From assembly GCA_903853895.1 (NCBI GenBank), contig CAINUX010000014.1, positions 1-46,261 on the forward strand: 46,261 nt of DNA, written 5' to 3'. Under the pieces are notes generated by a model, which saw only the letters and a program-made list of their open reading frames with translations, had not been told where the DNA came from and searched no databases. Origin of the DNA: an uncultured beta proteobacterium (GTDB taxonomy: Bacteria > Pseudomonadota > Gammaproteobacteria > Burkholderiales > Burkholderiaceae_C). Every line of letters begins with the position of its first letter. The stretch's first letter is position 1. This document shows positions 17,673-27,120 of this stretch, piece after piece. Both the position numbers and the translations under genes were made by a program.

Positions 17673-19211
17673 CTAGCGTGCGCGCATCTTTTCAACCAGG
17701 GCGCGGTGGGTTGGAAGGTCCGCAACGGCTCGCTGCCCCATGGCTTGAATCATGGCGAACTCCTTGCGTGCATCGTCCATTCGGGGATAGGCGCCACGGG
17801 CGTGACTGAGATCCGTCTTGAACTCCATGCCATACAACACGTACTGCCAACTCGATGGAGGGTACATCTCCAAGTCGGTCACAAAGTCCAGTCGATGCGG
17901 GGGGCGGCAGCGCCACATGCTCAGCTGTTCCCTAAGCGTGTCCGAGATAGACGAAGCGTTGGTGTTGTCGCGCCAGAACGCGTGGTCCGTGCGCTGTGTC
18001 AGGCAGTAGTGCATCTTGACAAAGTCCACGACGCGTTCGTAGCGTTGGCGCATGAAATGGTTGAAATGCCTGGCGACCGGCTCGGTGTTGCCATCCGCTG
18101 GGAACAGGAACGACAGGAGATAGGCCGCCGTTTCTATGAGGCCAATGCCGGATGCCTCCAGGGGTTCGATGAAGCCGCCTGACAGGCCGACCGCGACACA
18201 GTTCTTGATCCAGTGGACCTCACGGTATCCGAGGTCGAGCTTGAGTGCACGGGGGGTCAAGTCGGCGCAGGCCTGCCCAATGTAGGCGCGCAGCACTTCT
18301 TCCGCACGCGTGTCGTCGGTGTGCTGACTGGAGTACACGTAACCGACACCGCGTCGCTCCTGCAGGCCGATATCCCAGGTCCACCCCGCTTCATGGGCGG
18401 TGGAGATGGTATAGGACGCAATGGGCGCGTCCGCTGTTGGATAGGGGACCTGCATGGCCAATGCACGGTCGACAAAGAGACTGTCCTTGATGCTGTGAAA
18501 AGGTGACCCCAGCGCCTTGCCAATCAGTTCGGCCCGAAATCCGGTGCAATCGACATAGAGGTCTGCGTGGAGTGTGCCCAACTCAGCAGTAACGACCGCC
18601 GCGATGGCGCCGGATGCATCGAGCGTCACCCGTTCCACAGTTGCAATCCGGTGCTGCACGCCCAGTGATTTGGCGTGGCGTGCCAGCAGGGACGCGAACT
18701 TGCCTGCATCAAAGTGGTAGGCATAGTTCATTGCCCCCAGGTAGTCTCCATCGGTCAACCGCTTGGGGCCATGGCGTGCATCTGCAACCCGCTTTTGCAT
18801 CGTGGCCGCCTCTGCAAAAGCGGCATCCTTACCCGCCATACCCAGCAACCAGTAGGGCAATAACTCTGGCCCTCCTGGGCGCTGACTGGGCTGGCTGAAG
18901 GGATGAAAGTATTCGGACTTGCCCGGCGCATCCGGCGGACGCACCCAGTCCACAAACTGGATCCCCTGCTTGAAGGTGGCACTGCATTCGCGCACGAACG
19001 TGGCCTCGTCAATGCCCAGCGTCGACAGCGTCCCCCGGATAGAGGGAAAGGTGCCCTCCCCCACTCCAATGATGCCGATATCGCTGGACTCCACAACCGT
19101 GATCACCACACTGCCGTGGCCCCCTGTGCCCAGCGTGCGCGCTAGGAATCCGGCGGTCAACCAGCCAGCTGTGCCGCCGCCCACGATAAGTACATTTTTG
19201 ATAGCGGTCAT
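17673..19211 (-). CDS. Tryptophan-halogenase-family flavoprotein
   Basis: The 512-residue protein matches flavin-dependent tryptophan halogenases. It has the FAD motif GGGTAGWLTAGFLAR near residue 11, the VGVGEGTFPSI-like block at 49-58, and K81 in TFKQGIQFVDW at the place of the catalytic lysine of PrnA-type enzymes. The halogenase motif WxWxIP appears as WTWDIG, lacking the proline. Members of this family often sit beside TonB-dependent receptors in polysaccharide loci of proteobacteria, where their substrate is unknown; a true halogenation role is unproven. ATG 19211 is chosen (GGAAAA 9 bases upstream); a TTG at 19232 would add 7 residues. It is divergent from the receptor and shares its operator region. 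Confidence 0.85.
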   Translation of the reverse strand: MTAIKNVLIVGGGTAGWLTAGFLARTLGTGGHGSVVITVVESSDIGIIGVGEGTFPSIRGTLSTLGIDEATFVRECSATFKQGIQFVDWVRPPDAPGKSEYFHPFSQPSQRPGGPELLPYWLLGMAGKDAAFAEAATMQKRVADARHGPKRLTDGDYLGAMNYAYHFDAGKFASLLARHAKSLGVQHRIATVERVTLDASGAIAAVVTAELGTLHADLYVDCTGFRAELIGKALGSPFHSIKDSLFVDRALAMQVPYPTADAPIASYTISTAHEAGWTWDIGLQERRGVGYVYSSQHTDDTRAEEVLRAYIGQACADLTPRALKLDLGYREVHWIKNCVAVGLSGGFIEPLEASGIGLIETAAYLLSFLFPADGNTEPVARHFNHFMRQRYERVVDFVKMHYCLTQRTDHAFWRDNTNASSISDTLREQLSMWRCRPPHRLDFVTDLEMYPPSSWQYVLYGMEFKTDLSHARGAYPRMDDARKEFAMIQAMGQRAVADLPTHRALVEKMRAR

Positions 19212-19270
19212 GCGTGATTTTCCAATTTCCAAACTTTTGAGACCCTAGGGTTTATCCCTGTGCGAAATTT

Positions 19271-19308
19271 ATGACAACGCTGTCATTTTGAATAGACAAC
19301 GCTGTCAT
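19271..19308. promoter_or_regulatory. Tandem LacI-type operators between halogenase and TonB receptor genes
   Basis: Two near-identical sites, ATGACAACGCTGTCAT (19271-19286) and TAGACAACGCTGTCAT (19293-19308), have centres 22 bases apart, about two helical turns. Each has inverted arms (ATGACA/TGTCAT in the first) around a central ACGC, the size and symmetry of LacI/GalR-family operators. They lie 60 bases upstream of the halogenase-family start and about 100 bases upstream of the receptor start, so binding could control both. The adjacent LacI-family gene is the obvious regulator. Confidence 0.8.
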
Positions 19309-19406
19309 TTTTGCGCATGATACGGTAACTCGAGCGATAACGACGAATTGCACTGCGAGTTGACGCTGAGTGACTGCCGATCCAAACCAAACATGAAAGA
19401 GACACT

Positions 19407-21803
19407 ATGAAGACTCACACCCCCAAATACCGAAAGATGTTGGGTTCACCCGTGCAACTGGCGGTCTTGGCGCTGTTGGCGGGCTCCGGCGCGGGCTACG
19501 CACAGACCGCTGCGCAAAAGGCGGAAGCTGCATCAGCCGTACTCCCTGAAGTTGTCGTTACCGCAACCAAACGCACAACCTCGCTGCAAAGCACACCGTT
19601 GGCTGTGACATCCCTAAACGCCCAGGATCTGGAAAAACACCACGTGCAAACGGTGCAAGATATTGCAGCCTTGGTGCCCAGCTTTTCCGGCACCACCCAG
19701 GGTGACCATGGTGTCATCACCATGACGCTGCGCGGCATCGGCAACGACAGTGCAAAGACCGAGTACGCCGACCCCGAGATCGCTATTTTTGTGGATGGTG
19801 TCTACAGCCCACGTGCCGAAGGCGCTGCCGTGCTGCTATTCGACATGGAGAATATTGAGGTCTTGCGTGGTCCCCAGGGCACCTTGTGGGGCAAAAATTC
19901 AACGGTCGGCGCGGTCAACATGCAAACCGCCAAGCCGGTTCTGGGCGAAGCGTTTGGCAGCGTGAGCGGTGGCTTTGGCGACTACAACAAGCTGTCCACC
20001 CGTGCCAATTTCAATGCCCCGATCAATGACACCATGGCATTGCGCGTCGCGTTGGTGCACGAGTCCCACGATGGCTATGTCGACTTCCAGAACCCCACAC
20101 GGTACTCCGTGGCGCAGCAGCAGTCTGCGTTTCTGGCAGGTGGCGGCAAGATCGCAGACTTCCAGCCCATCAACTACAACCTGTTTACACAGGGTGGCCC
20201 GAAGTACAACTCGCAAAATCAAAGTGCAGCGCGGGTGAGTCTGCTGGTGAAGCCTTCCAATAACTTGAGCTGGAACGTTTCCTACGAAAAGTTTGCGGAT
20301 CGCGGCACGCCAAGCATGGACTTGATGCAAGTGCCCCGTAGCGGTCAGAAACTGTGGTCTGCCCTGGTTGACACTGCCCCCTACCTGAACCGCGACGTCG
20401 ACACCATTCGCAGCCGCGTGGATTGGGATATGGGCAATGGCATGGCCCTGGCCTACACGGCTGGCTATTCCCATGCGACTGGGTCTGGTACGTTTGACCA
20501 GGACCGCGGCATGGACGTGCCCACCAGCTTCACAACCAACGGCTCCTATCAGGAAGACCGTACCAACTGGTCTGACTACCGCAACTTCAGCCACGAAGTG
20601 ACTGTGCAGTCCACCGGCAAGCGCGACGTCGACTGGATCTTGGGCGCCTACTATGCCGCTGAGGACAACGGCATCCGCTTTGATATTCCCATCATGAACG
20701 GCACCCAGCAGGGAACGGTAGGTTGGCAGGGTTCTTTCATCCAACCTAAAGAGACCAACAAGTCCACCGCAATCTTTGGCCAAGCCACCTACAACATGGG
20801 TGCCCTGCACTTGACCGGTGGACTGCGCTTCACCAATGACGAACGTGAAAACATTGGCGGCCGTGGACACGGCTGGGCCTATAGCGCGACCGTTCCAGGA
20901 CGCCCAATCGATCCGGGCACAAACCCTGCCGATCCAGCATCCGGCTTTAACAATGGTTGCTGCAACGATGGCAAGTACACCGGTGGCAAAACAACGGGGC
21001 TGTTGCGCGCCAACTATGACGTGAGCAAGCAACTGATGGTGTACGGCAGTGTCGCAACAGGCTACAAGTCGGGCAGCGTACAGGACGGTGGCAACACCTA
21101 CAAGCCAGAAACACTCACCACAGTGGAATTCGGAACCAAGCAAACGCTGGGCGGCGGTTCGATCAAGTTCAACAACTCGATCTATTTCTCTGACTTCAAG
21201 GACTTCCAGTTCTCGGCACCGGTGCTGCAGGCTGACGGAAGCCGTGCGTTCCTGACCGACAACGTCGAGGGCGCAAAAGTTCAAGGCTTCGAGTCTGAAC
21301 TGGCATGGAAGATCACGCCGGTTGACCGTTTCCAGGCAACCATGGCGTTCACAGACACCAAACTGGGCTATTTGGTCGGTTTGAGCAATGACTACAACCT
21401 GCCTGGCCCTTGCAAATTGGTCAATATCGGAAACGGTTGCGTGCTCGTCACGGGCAACAAGATGGCCCATGCACCAACCTTTCAGGCAACCTTCCAGTAT
21501 GAGCATGCGTTCAACTTGGCAGATGGTGCAACGCTCACGCCGCGTATCAGCCTGCACTACGAGACCGAGAGCTTCCTGAGCATCTTCAACTACGGCGAGA
21601 TGGACACACAAAAGGCCTACACCCGTACGGATCTGGGTCTGCGTTACAACTCCGGAAAGTCATGGTATGTCGACGGATTCATTCGCAATCTGGAAGATGC
21701 CAACATCAAGACCAGTGCCGCGGGTGGGCCAACACTCGCTCGCTCTGTGGCGCAGTACATGGCACCGCGCACACTGGGTGTGAATATTGGGTACAACTTC
21801 TAA
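19407..21803 (+). CDS. TonB-dependent outer-membrane receptor
   Basis: The 798-residue protein has a signal peptide (LAVLALLAGSGAGYAQ), a TonB-box-like EVVVTATKR about 50 residues in, a plug domain (LEVLRGPQGTLWGKNSTVGAVN region) and a 22-strand-type beta barrel ending in a terminal aromatic residue (GVNIGYNF), the outer-membrane assembly signature. It would use TonB energy to import a ligand. Neighbouring GH1, GH9 and MFS genes point to cello-oligosaccharides rather than iron complexes. AAGAGA precedes the ATG at 8 bases. A strong intrinsic terminator follows 47 bases after the stop. Confidence 0.88.
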   Translation: MKTHTPKYRKMLGSPVQLAVLALLAGSGAGYAQTAAQKAEAASAVLPEVVVTATKRTTSLQSTPLAVTSLNAQDLEKHHVQTVQDIAALVPSFSGTTQGDHGVITMTLRGIGNDSAKTEYADPEIAIFVDGVYSPRAEGAAVLLFDMENIEVLRGPQGTLWGKNSTVGAVNMQTAKPVLGEAFGSVSGGFGDYNKLSTRANFNAPINDTMALRVALVHESHDGYVDFQNPTRYSVAQQQSAFLAGGGKIADFQPINYNLFTQGGPKYNSQNQSAARVSLLVKPSNNLSWNVSYEKFADRGTPSMDLMQVPRSGQKLWSALVDTAPYLNRDVDTIRSRVDWDMGNGMALAYTAGYSHATGSGTFDQDRGMDVPTSFTTNGSYQEDRTNWSDYRNFSHEVTVQSTGKRDVDWILGAYYAAEDNGIRFDIPIMNGTQQGTVGWQGSFIQPKETNKSTAIFGQATYNMGALHLTGGLRFTNDERENIGGRGHGWAYSATVPGRPIDPGTNPADPASGFNNGCCNDGKYTGGKTTGLLRANYDVSKQLMVYGSVATGYKSGSVQDGGNTYKPETLTTVEFGTKQTLGGGSIKFNNSIYFSDFKDFQFSAPVLQADGSRAFLTDNVEGAKVQGFESELAWKITPVDRFQATMAFTDTKLGYLVGLSNDYNLPGPCKLVNIGNGCVLVTGNKMAHAPTFQATFQYEHAFNLADGATLTPRISLHYETESFLSIFNYGEMDTQKAYTRTDLGLRYNSGKSWYVDGFIRNLEDANIKTSAAGGPTLARSVAQYMAPRTLGVNIGYNF

Positions 21804-21850
21804 GTCACCCAAAAAAATGCAATGAGGGTCCGATTCGGGGCGGGTCGGTT

Positions 21851-21886
21851 GGGTGTCGCCATTGAAAGCCGGCGACACCCTTTTTT
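21851..21886 (+). terminator. Rho-independent terminator after the TonB receptor gene
   Basis: A perfect 10-bp stem GGGTGTCGCC/GGCGACACCC with a 10-base loop is followed directly by six T residues. It lies only 28 bases before the GH1 start codon, with little room for a separate promoter, so it may set receptor:hydrolase expression ratio by partial readthrough. Confidence 0.9.
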
Positions 21887-21913
21887 CATTGCCCCAATTT
21901 CTCGAACAAACCC

Positions 21914-23287
21914 ATGAAAATAGAAACCTATTCCAACTCCACTCTTTTGGAACTATCCCAAAATCTTCACCCCGATTTTCAGTGGGGAGCGGCGACGAGT
22001 GCCGCACAAATCGAAGGTGCCTACGACGAAGACGGCAAGGGACTCTCTATTTGGGACAGCTTCTGCGCCGAGCCAGGGCGCATCACGGATGCATCGGACA
22101 TTCGCGTCGCATGCGATCACTACCATCGGTACCGCGAGGACGTGGGTTTGATGCAGGGACTTGGGTTGGATGCCTACCGTTTCTCGGTAGCCTGGGCTCG
22201 CGTGCAGCCGTTGGGCAGAGGCGCATGGAATGAAGCAGGGTTTGCTTTTTACGATCGTCTTCTCGAAACATTGCGCGAGGCCGGAATCCGGCCCCATGTC
22301 ACGCTATACCACTGGGACCTTCCTGCGGCACTGCAAGAGGAATTTGGCGGCTGGGAGTCGCGCGCAGTTGTGCCACTGTTTGCCGACTATGCTGCAGAGG
22401 TAGCTCGGCGATTTGGAGATCGTGTTGCCAGCATTGCAACACTCAACGAACCCTGGTGTGTCGCAACCCTCGGCTACGAGATCGCTCAGTTTGCACCCGG
22501 AAAGAAGGACCGCGCCCTGGCCATGCAGGTGTCTCACCATTTGATGATGGCGCACGGTGCTGCAGTGAAAGCGATGCGCAAAGTGACACAGGTGCCCCTG
22601 GGCGTGGTACTAAACCACACCCCCGCATTTGCGGCCGAGGCACTGGAGTCGGATCGCAAGGCGGCGCGCATTGATGATGGGTTGAATGTGCGTTGGTATA
22701 TGGACCCTATCTTTCGTGGCCAATACCCCGCCGATATCCTTGACCACCTGGGAGCGGACGCCCCCAAGGTCGAGGATGGCGACTTGGACCTGATTCACCA
22801 ACCACTTGATTTCCTCGGAATCAACTTCTACACACGCAGCTTCATCAGCACGCAAACGCCACCCAAGCCCGCACCCGGCAAGCAAGGCTTTACCGACATG
22901 GGGTGGGAGATTTACCCCGAGGCACTCACACAGCACTTGGTCAGACTCTCGCGTGAGTACGCACCACCACCGATCTTCATTACAGAAAACGGGATGGCCA
23001 ATGCGGACAAATTAGTGGATGGACGGGTCGCCGACGTGGAGCGCATTCAGTACGTGAACGAACACTTGAAAGCACTCGCCCGCGCGGTGGCACTGGGTGT
23101 GGATGTACGCGGCTATTTCTATTGGAGTTTGCTCGACAACTTTGAGTGGAACTCAGGCTACACCAAGCGCTTCGGGCTTTTCCACGTGAACTACGCAACC
23201 CAGGAGCGGGTAGCCAAGGACAGCGCCCTCTGGTACCGTGACTTCATCACCGCGTTCAAATCACGTCGGACACCAAAGGCAGGTTAA
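21914..23287 (+). CDS. GH1 beta-glucosidase
   Basis: The 457-residue enzyme hydrolyses cellobiose and short cellodextrins to glucose. The family 1 acid/base glutamate is E179 in ATLNEPW and the nucleophile is E358 in IFITENG. Other hallmarks are FQWGAATSAAQIEGA near residue 22 and the C-terminal YFYWSLLDNFEWNSGY. No signal peptide is seen, so it acts in the cytoplasm. The stop codon shares one base with the start of the MFS gene (TAATG), so the two are translationally coupled. The terminator upstream separates it partly from the receptor gene. Confidence 0.93.
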   Translation: MKIETYSNSTLLELSQNLHPDFQWGAATSAAQIEGAYDEDGKGLSIWDSFCAEPGRITDASDIRVACDHYHRYREDVGLMQGLGLDAYRFSVAWARVQPLGRGAWNEAGFAFYDRLLETLREAGIRPHVTLYHWDLPAALQEEFGGWESRAVVPLFADYAAEVARRFGDRVASIATLNEPWCVATLGYEIAQFAPGKKDRALAMQVSHHLMMAHGAAVKAMRKVTQVPLGVVLNHTPAFAAEALESDRKAARIDDGLNVRWYMDPIFRGQYPADILDHLGADAPKVEDGDLDLIHQPLDFLGINFYTRSFISTQTPPKPAPGKQGFTDMGWEIYPEALTQHLVRLSREYAPPPIFITENGMANADKLVDGRVADVERIQYVNEHLKALARAVALGVDVRGYFYWSLLDNFEWNSGYTKRFGLFHVNYATQERVAKDSALWYRDFITAFKSRRTPKAG

Positions 23288-24642
23288 TGGATATGACCCA
23301 AGCAACCAAGACTGACCGCTCGCCCTTGTCCTGGGTGCCCACCGCCTACCTGGCCGAGGGCATCCCTTTTGCCATGGTGATATGGGTTGCTGGAACCATG
23401 TTCAAGGACCTGGGGCACAGCGATACCGAAATTACGGTATCGACCGCCAGCGTCGGAATCATGTGGTCACTGAAACCACTCTACGCCGGATTTCTGGACA
23501 TGTTCAAGACCAAGCGCTTCTGGGTGATTGCCATGCAGCTGGTCATGGCGGGGTTGCTGGGCTTGTGGGCCTCGTCCTTGGCGATCCCCAATTACTTCGT
23601 CGTGGGAATATTGCTGTTGTGGTTGCTGGCGTTTGCGTCCGCCACCCAGGACATTTGCATCGACGGGGTGTACATCACGGCGCTGGATCAACGGGCGCAG
23701 GGCAAGTTCATGGGGGTGCAAGGTGCCTTCTGGAATGCGGGCCGCATTTTTGCCACAGCGGTGGTCGTGGGTGCTGCGGGCTACTTGCAAAAGCAGGGTA
23801 TGGACGCAAGAAGTGCCTGGGCCATGGCGCTGGCGGTGAGCATGGGTGCCATGGCGCTATTGGCGATCTACCATTTCTTGGTACTGCCAGCGGGGTCTAT
23901 TCCGCAGCGCCCCAAAAGTGCAGTAGCCGTTGTCAACACTTTCAAAGACCAGTTTGTAGACTTCCTCAAGAAACCCCATCTGCTGGGCATGCTGATGTTT
24001 GTGTTTCTTTTTCGCATGGGCGAAGGCTTCTTGCTGCTAGAAGCGCCACTCTTCATGCAAGGCAGCGTCACCACTGGCGGTTTGGGCATGTGCGCAACGA
24101 ACGCGATCAGCGCGGCCTGCCCACACTTATTGGAGGACAAGGCCCTCATCGACGGCTTCATCAGCACCGTCGTGAGTTTGGCTTTTGGCCTGCTGGGCGG
24201 CCTGTTCGCCGCTAGGTTTGGCCTGACCCGCAAAACACTGGTGTTCATGGCCTTGTGCCTCAACCTGCCGCACATCACTTTCTACATACTGAGTTGCATG
24301 GTGTCACCGGATGCCCCGGTTTCCCTGCCCGTCATCGCCACCCTGGTGACGATTGAAAAGGCCGGCTATGCCTTCGGCTTTGTGGCCAACATGCTCTACA
24401 TGATGCAGCAGATATCGCCCGGCAAGTACCACATGACACACTACGCATACTGCACGGCGATCATGAATCTGACCCTCATTCCCACACAAATGGCCAGCGG
24501 CTTCTTAGCCGACCACATGGGCTTTCAGACCTTCTTCCTGGTGGTAATGGCAGCGTCCATTCCTTCCGTGCTCGGCGCCTACTTTGCACCCTTCCCGAAC
24601 AAGGTGGACGGGGATAGCAAACCAGGCCCTGCACGGCACTGA
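23287..24642 (+). CDS. MFS transporter, AmpG-like, probable oligosaccharide importer
   Basis: The 451-residue inner-membrane protein has about 12 hydrophobic segments and resembles the AmpG/PAT branch of the major facilitator superfamily: AYLAEGIPFAMVIWV near the N-terminus and SATQDICIDGVYI in the fourth-fifth segment region, comparable with the SQDIVID motif of AmpG. AmpG carries muropeptide disaccharides, so a disaccharide substrate is plausible. Coupling to the beta-glucosidase gene (1-base overlap) points to cellobiose or cellodextrin import. A second ATG at 23293 is also possible. The gene is convergent with the GH9 gene, 14 bases away. Confidence 0.85.
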   Translation: MDMTQATKTDRSPLSWVPTAYLAEGIPFAMVIWVAGTMFKDLGHSDTEITVSTASVGIMWSLKPLYAGFLDMFKTKRFWVIAMQLVMAGLLGLWASSLAIPNYFVVGILLLWLLAFASATQDICIDGVYITALDQRAQGKFMGVQGAFWNAGRIFATAVVVGAAGYLQKQGMDARSAWAMALAVSMGAMALLAIYHFLVLPAGSIPQRPKSAVAVVNTFKDQFVDFLKKPHLLGMLMFVFLFRMGEGFLLLEAPLFMQGSVTTGGLGMCATNAISAACPHLLEDKALIDGFISTVVSLAFGLLGGLFAARFGLTRKTLVFMALCLNLPHITFYILSCMVSPDAPVSLPVIATLVTIEKAGYAFGFVANMLYMMQQISPGKYHMTHYAYCTAIMNLTLIPTQMASGFLADHMGFQTFFLVVMAASIPSVLGAYFAPFPNKVDGDSKPGPARH

Positions 24643-24656
24643 GATTCCCCGCTCAG

Positions 24657-26471
24657 CTACTTACTGACCGAACGCAATGCTGTGGCCGCATCGGCCCTTT
24701 CATTTTGGAAATCAAGCAGCCACGCCAAGGGGGCATTCCAGTTGATGGTGATCTCATTGACCGAGTAGGCCTGGATGTCGTCCAACCAGCACGTGGCGGG
24801 TTTGGCGACACATGGGGCCAACTGGACCTTCGCAACCGGGTCATGCAAACCCGCATTGGGGCCACCCGACAACGCACCCGGCGGCGCGAAAGGAAAATCA
24901 GGACTCAAGACCCCGGCCCAAAACCGGTGGTGCGGATGCTTGACTGCCGCTGTACCCGTGCCGGTGACGAACGAAGTAGAGAACGTATTGCGTCCCAACA
25001 GGTAGTCCAGACCTTTCGTGACGCCATGGGCGTACTTGCGGTTCTTGCTGAAGTGGTAGGCCAGGCCCATCAACATCAGTTTGTTGGTAACCCCATTGTT
25101 GGAGCCCCATTCGTACTCGGACACCGCGAGCGGGGTCGCGTAGCCAGACGCATTTTGGGTTGCCAAATGCCGGTCGGCAATCGACATGACTTTTTGCTGA
25201 GCGGTCTTGCGTCTGCTCGCGGTGGCGGGCGTAACCACGGTGGCCAAAGACATCAGGCCCGCCAACTCCGTGTTGGCCCAGTTGAAGCCCGTGCGGGTCA
25301 GCGAATAGGCATCGATCGTGGGCAGGTAACGGCCGTCGCCGGTGGCGAGGTAGAGCTCCACGGCAGCCCAATAGAAGTCATCGTTGACTTCGTCATCATC
25401 GTACGCACCACCGCCCGTGTCATAGCCGCCCCGGTAGAGATCGTTCGGGTGGAGAAGCGCGGCATCCCAGGCTGACTGTGCCGCTTGCAGGCACCTCAAA
25501 GAGAAGACCGGGTCATGGTCTTTCCAGATGCGCGCTGCCTGCGCGGCGGTTGCCGCCAGATTCAACGTCGCAGCGGTGGACGGCGGAACCAGCGCCCGTT
25601 TTCGGGGGTCTTGATCCGGCGCCAGCGGCAAGCCAGTCCACTCGACGTCATGAATCTTGTGGTGCACCATGCCTGCCTTGGCATACCCGACCGGGACCTG
25701 CATCGCCAGCATGAACTCCAACTCCCATCGCACTTCGTCCAGCACATCCGGGATGCCGTTTGCACTCTCCGGAATGTTGAGCTTGCCATCCCCCAAACGC
25801 GAAGCGGTGCCCCAGTAGAGCCCCCGTTCCACCATGTTCAAAAGCGTCCATACAGAGATGCCACCATTCACTACATACTTGCCGTGGTCACCTGCGTCGT
25901 ACCAGCCTTTGGGCACATCGAGTGCGTAGGCACACGTACCCGCCCAGCAGGGCACGTTGCCATCCCCCTGGTTCTCACCCCGGTTGACATGCCCCGCAGC
26001 GCGGGCCCACCGGCTGTGGGAGGCGAAGGAGGTGAGGCCGCCTCCGGTGAACTGCGTGGCAATCTCGATACCGCTGCGGTTGTGATAAAAATACTTGAGG
26101 GTGTCGTACAGCGGGGCGTGAAATACGGAGCGAGATATCGAGAAGGCGTGACTGGTATCGGCACCCACTTTCAAAGTGAACCCGGAACCGGTTGCCATCA
26201 CCGTGCTGAAGTCGATCTGTTGCAGCCTGTCACCGCTGGCCACATCGACCGCTGCGCGCGAAGTCTTCCCACGCGCAACCACTTTGCCGTCTTGATGGAG
26301 CTCCCAGTACTGCGGCCTGGTCTCGGCCGTCTTCAAGCTTGCGAGCTTGACGCCGCCTGGCAAATACCCCACTTGGTTCACGCGCGGATTCCCCACTTCG
26401 GCCCACGCCGAAAGGCTCATCCCCGGCAAGAGAATGAACGCAAGAAGTGCAGAGTGGTTGTGGGTTTTCAT
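24657..26471 (-). CDS. Secreted GH9 endoglucanase with N-terminal Ig-like domain
   Basis: The 604-residue precursor has a signal peptide ([17 protein letters not shown]), an Ig-like CelD_N domain (about 27-112, [16 protein letters not shown]) and a family 9 (alpha/alpha)6 catalytic domain. Catalytic aspartates are D192 and D195 in [11 protein letters not shown]; the acid glutamate is E573 in [14 protein letters not shown]. It should cleave beta-1,4-glucan chains outside the inner membrane. ATG 26471 is chosen because it starts the signal peptide; the frame extends upstream without a better start. No Shine-Dalgarno is obvious. No carbohydrate-binding module or anchoring domain is seen. It completes the glucan locus with the convergent GH1-MFS genes. 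Confidence 0.92.
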   Translation of the reverse strand: MKTHNHSALLAFILLPGMSLSAWAEVGNPRVNQVGYLPGGVKLASLKTAETRPQYWELHQDGKVVARGKTSRAAVDVASGDRLQQIDFSTVMATGSGFTLKVGADTSHAFSISRSVFHAPLYDTLKYFYHNRSGIEIATQFTGGGLTSFASHSRWARAAGHVNRGENQGDGNVPCWAGTCAYALDVPKGWYDAGDHGKYVVNGGISVWTLLNMVERGLYWGTASRLGDGKLNIPESANGIPDVLDEVRWELEFMLAMQVPVGYAKAGMVHHKIHDVEWTGLPLAPDQDPRKRALVPPSTAATLNLAATAAQAARIWKDHDPVFSLRCLQAAQSAWDAALLHPNDLYRGGYDTGGGAYDDDEVNDDFYWAAVELYLATGDGRYLPTIDAYSLTRTGFNWANTELAGLMSLATVVTPATASRRKTAQQKVMSIADRHLATQNASGYATPLAVSEYEWGSNNGVTNKLMLMGLAYHFSKNRKYAHGVTKGLDYLLGRNTFSTSFVTGTGTAAVKHPHHRFWAGVLSPDFPFAPPGALSGGPNAGLHDPVAKVQLAPCVAKPATCWLDDIQAYSVNEITINWNAPLAWLLDFQNERADAATALRSVSK

Positions 26472-26601
26472 TGGAGCAATTCGCGTTGTTGACTGTATCG
26501 CAGGTAGGCCAAGGCGTGCCCGATGGTGCCGTGTAAAAAAGTTGCGACAATAAGGGGTCAGCACAACACCTGTGCTGGCTCAATAAAAAAGGAAACTCAA
26601 A

Positions 26602-26946
26602 ATGGCAACTGCAAAGAAAGCGGCTTCAAAAGTCGCAGTCACCAAGAAGGTAAGTGCTCCCGCAAAGGCTGTGAAGCCAGTCGCAAAGGTTGCGGCTAAG
26701 AAGGCCCCTGTATCCAAGACAGCCAAGGCCATTGCGAAGATCAGTGCCAGCATTGCAAAGTTGACTGAGCGCAAGAACAAGCTCGGCGCCGAGATCAATG
26801 CATTGCGCGACCAACGCGCCGCGCTGAAGGTCGTAGCAGCACCCGCTGCCGCTCCCGTGGTGGCTAAGGCCAAGGCTGCCCCCAAGGCAACTGCCAAGGT
26901 TGCTGCACCGGCAAAGAAGGCTGCCAAGCCCGCTGTTAAGAAGTAA
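26602..26946 (+). CDS. Histone H1-like Ala/Lys/Val-rich DNA-binding protein
   Basis: The 114-residue protein has two low-complexity basic arms (KKAASKVAVTKKVSAPAKAV; KAAPKATAKVAAPAKKAAKP) around a central helical segment (residues about 40-75) with KLTERKNKLGAEINALRDQR, probably a coiled coil. The layout resembles eukaryotic H1 tails and the bacterial H1-like/AlgP-type nucleoid proteins common in betaproteobacteria. It likely binds DNA nonspecifically. AAGGA lies about 12 bases before the ATG. A strong terminator follows, so it is a single-gene transcript. Confidence 0.8.
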   Translation: MATAKKAASKVAVTKKVSAPAKAVKPVAKVAAKKAPVSKTAKAIAKISASIAKLTERKNKLGAEINALRDQRAALKVVAAPAAAPVVAKAKAAPKATAKVAAPAKKAAKPAVKK

Positions 26947-26973
26947 TGGTTTCGGCGACACGGTCGCTCTTTC

Positions 26974-27004
26974 AGGAAAGGCCCCTCGGGGCCTTTTCCT
27001 TTTT
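26974..27004 (+). terminator. Rho-independent terminator after the histone-like gene
   Basis: A GC-rich stem AGGAAAGGCCCC pairs with GGGGCCTTTTCCT (one bulged T) around a TC loop, followed by a T-run. It lies 28 bases after the stop codon. Confidence 0.88.
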
Positions 27005-27120
27005 CAGCGGCCAGGTTCCTTTGTTGTGAGAAGTTGTCAGAATAGGGAACTGAACTGGAACAACGGACTCGAAAGGGCATCTTGCTGATGTCTTTTCCGC
27101 TCAACCACTGGACTCTACCC

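Noticed and set aside
19195..19211. Possible seventh interspersed repeat (TTTTTGATAGCGG) at the halogenase start
   Set aside because: Only the ATAGC end matches; no GGGCTAG partner is found at the expected distance.
19899..21611. 570-codon open frame opposite the TonB receptor
   Set aside because: Shadow of the receptor gene; no start signal and no recognisable product.
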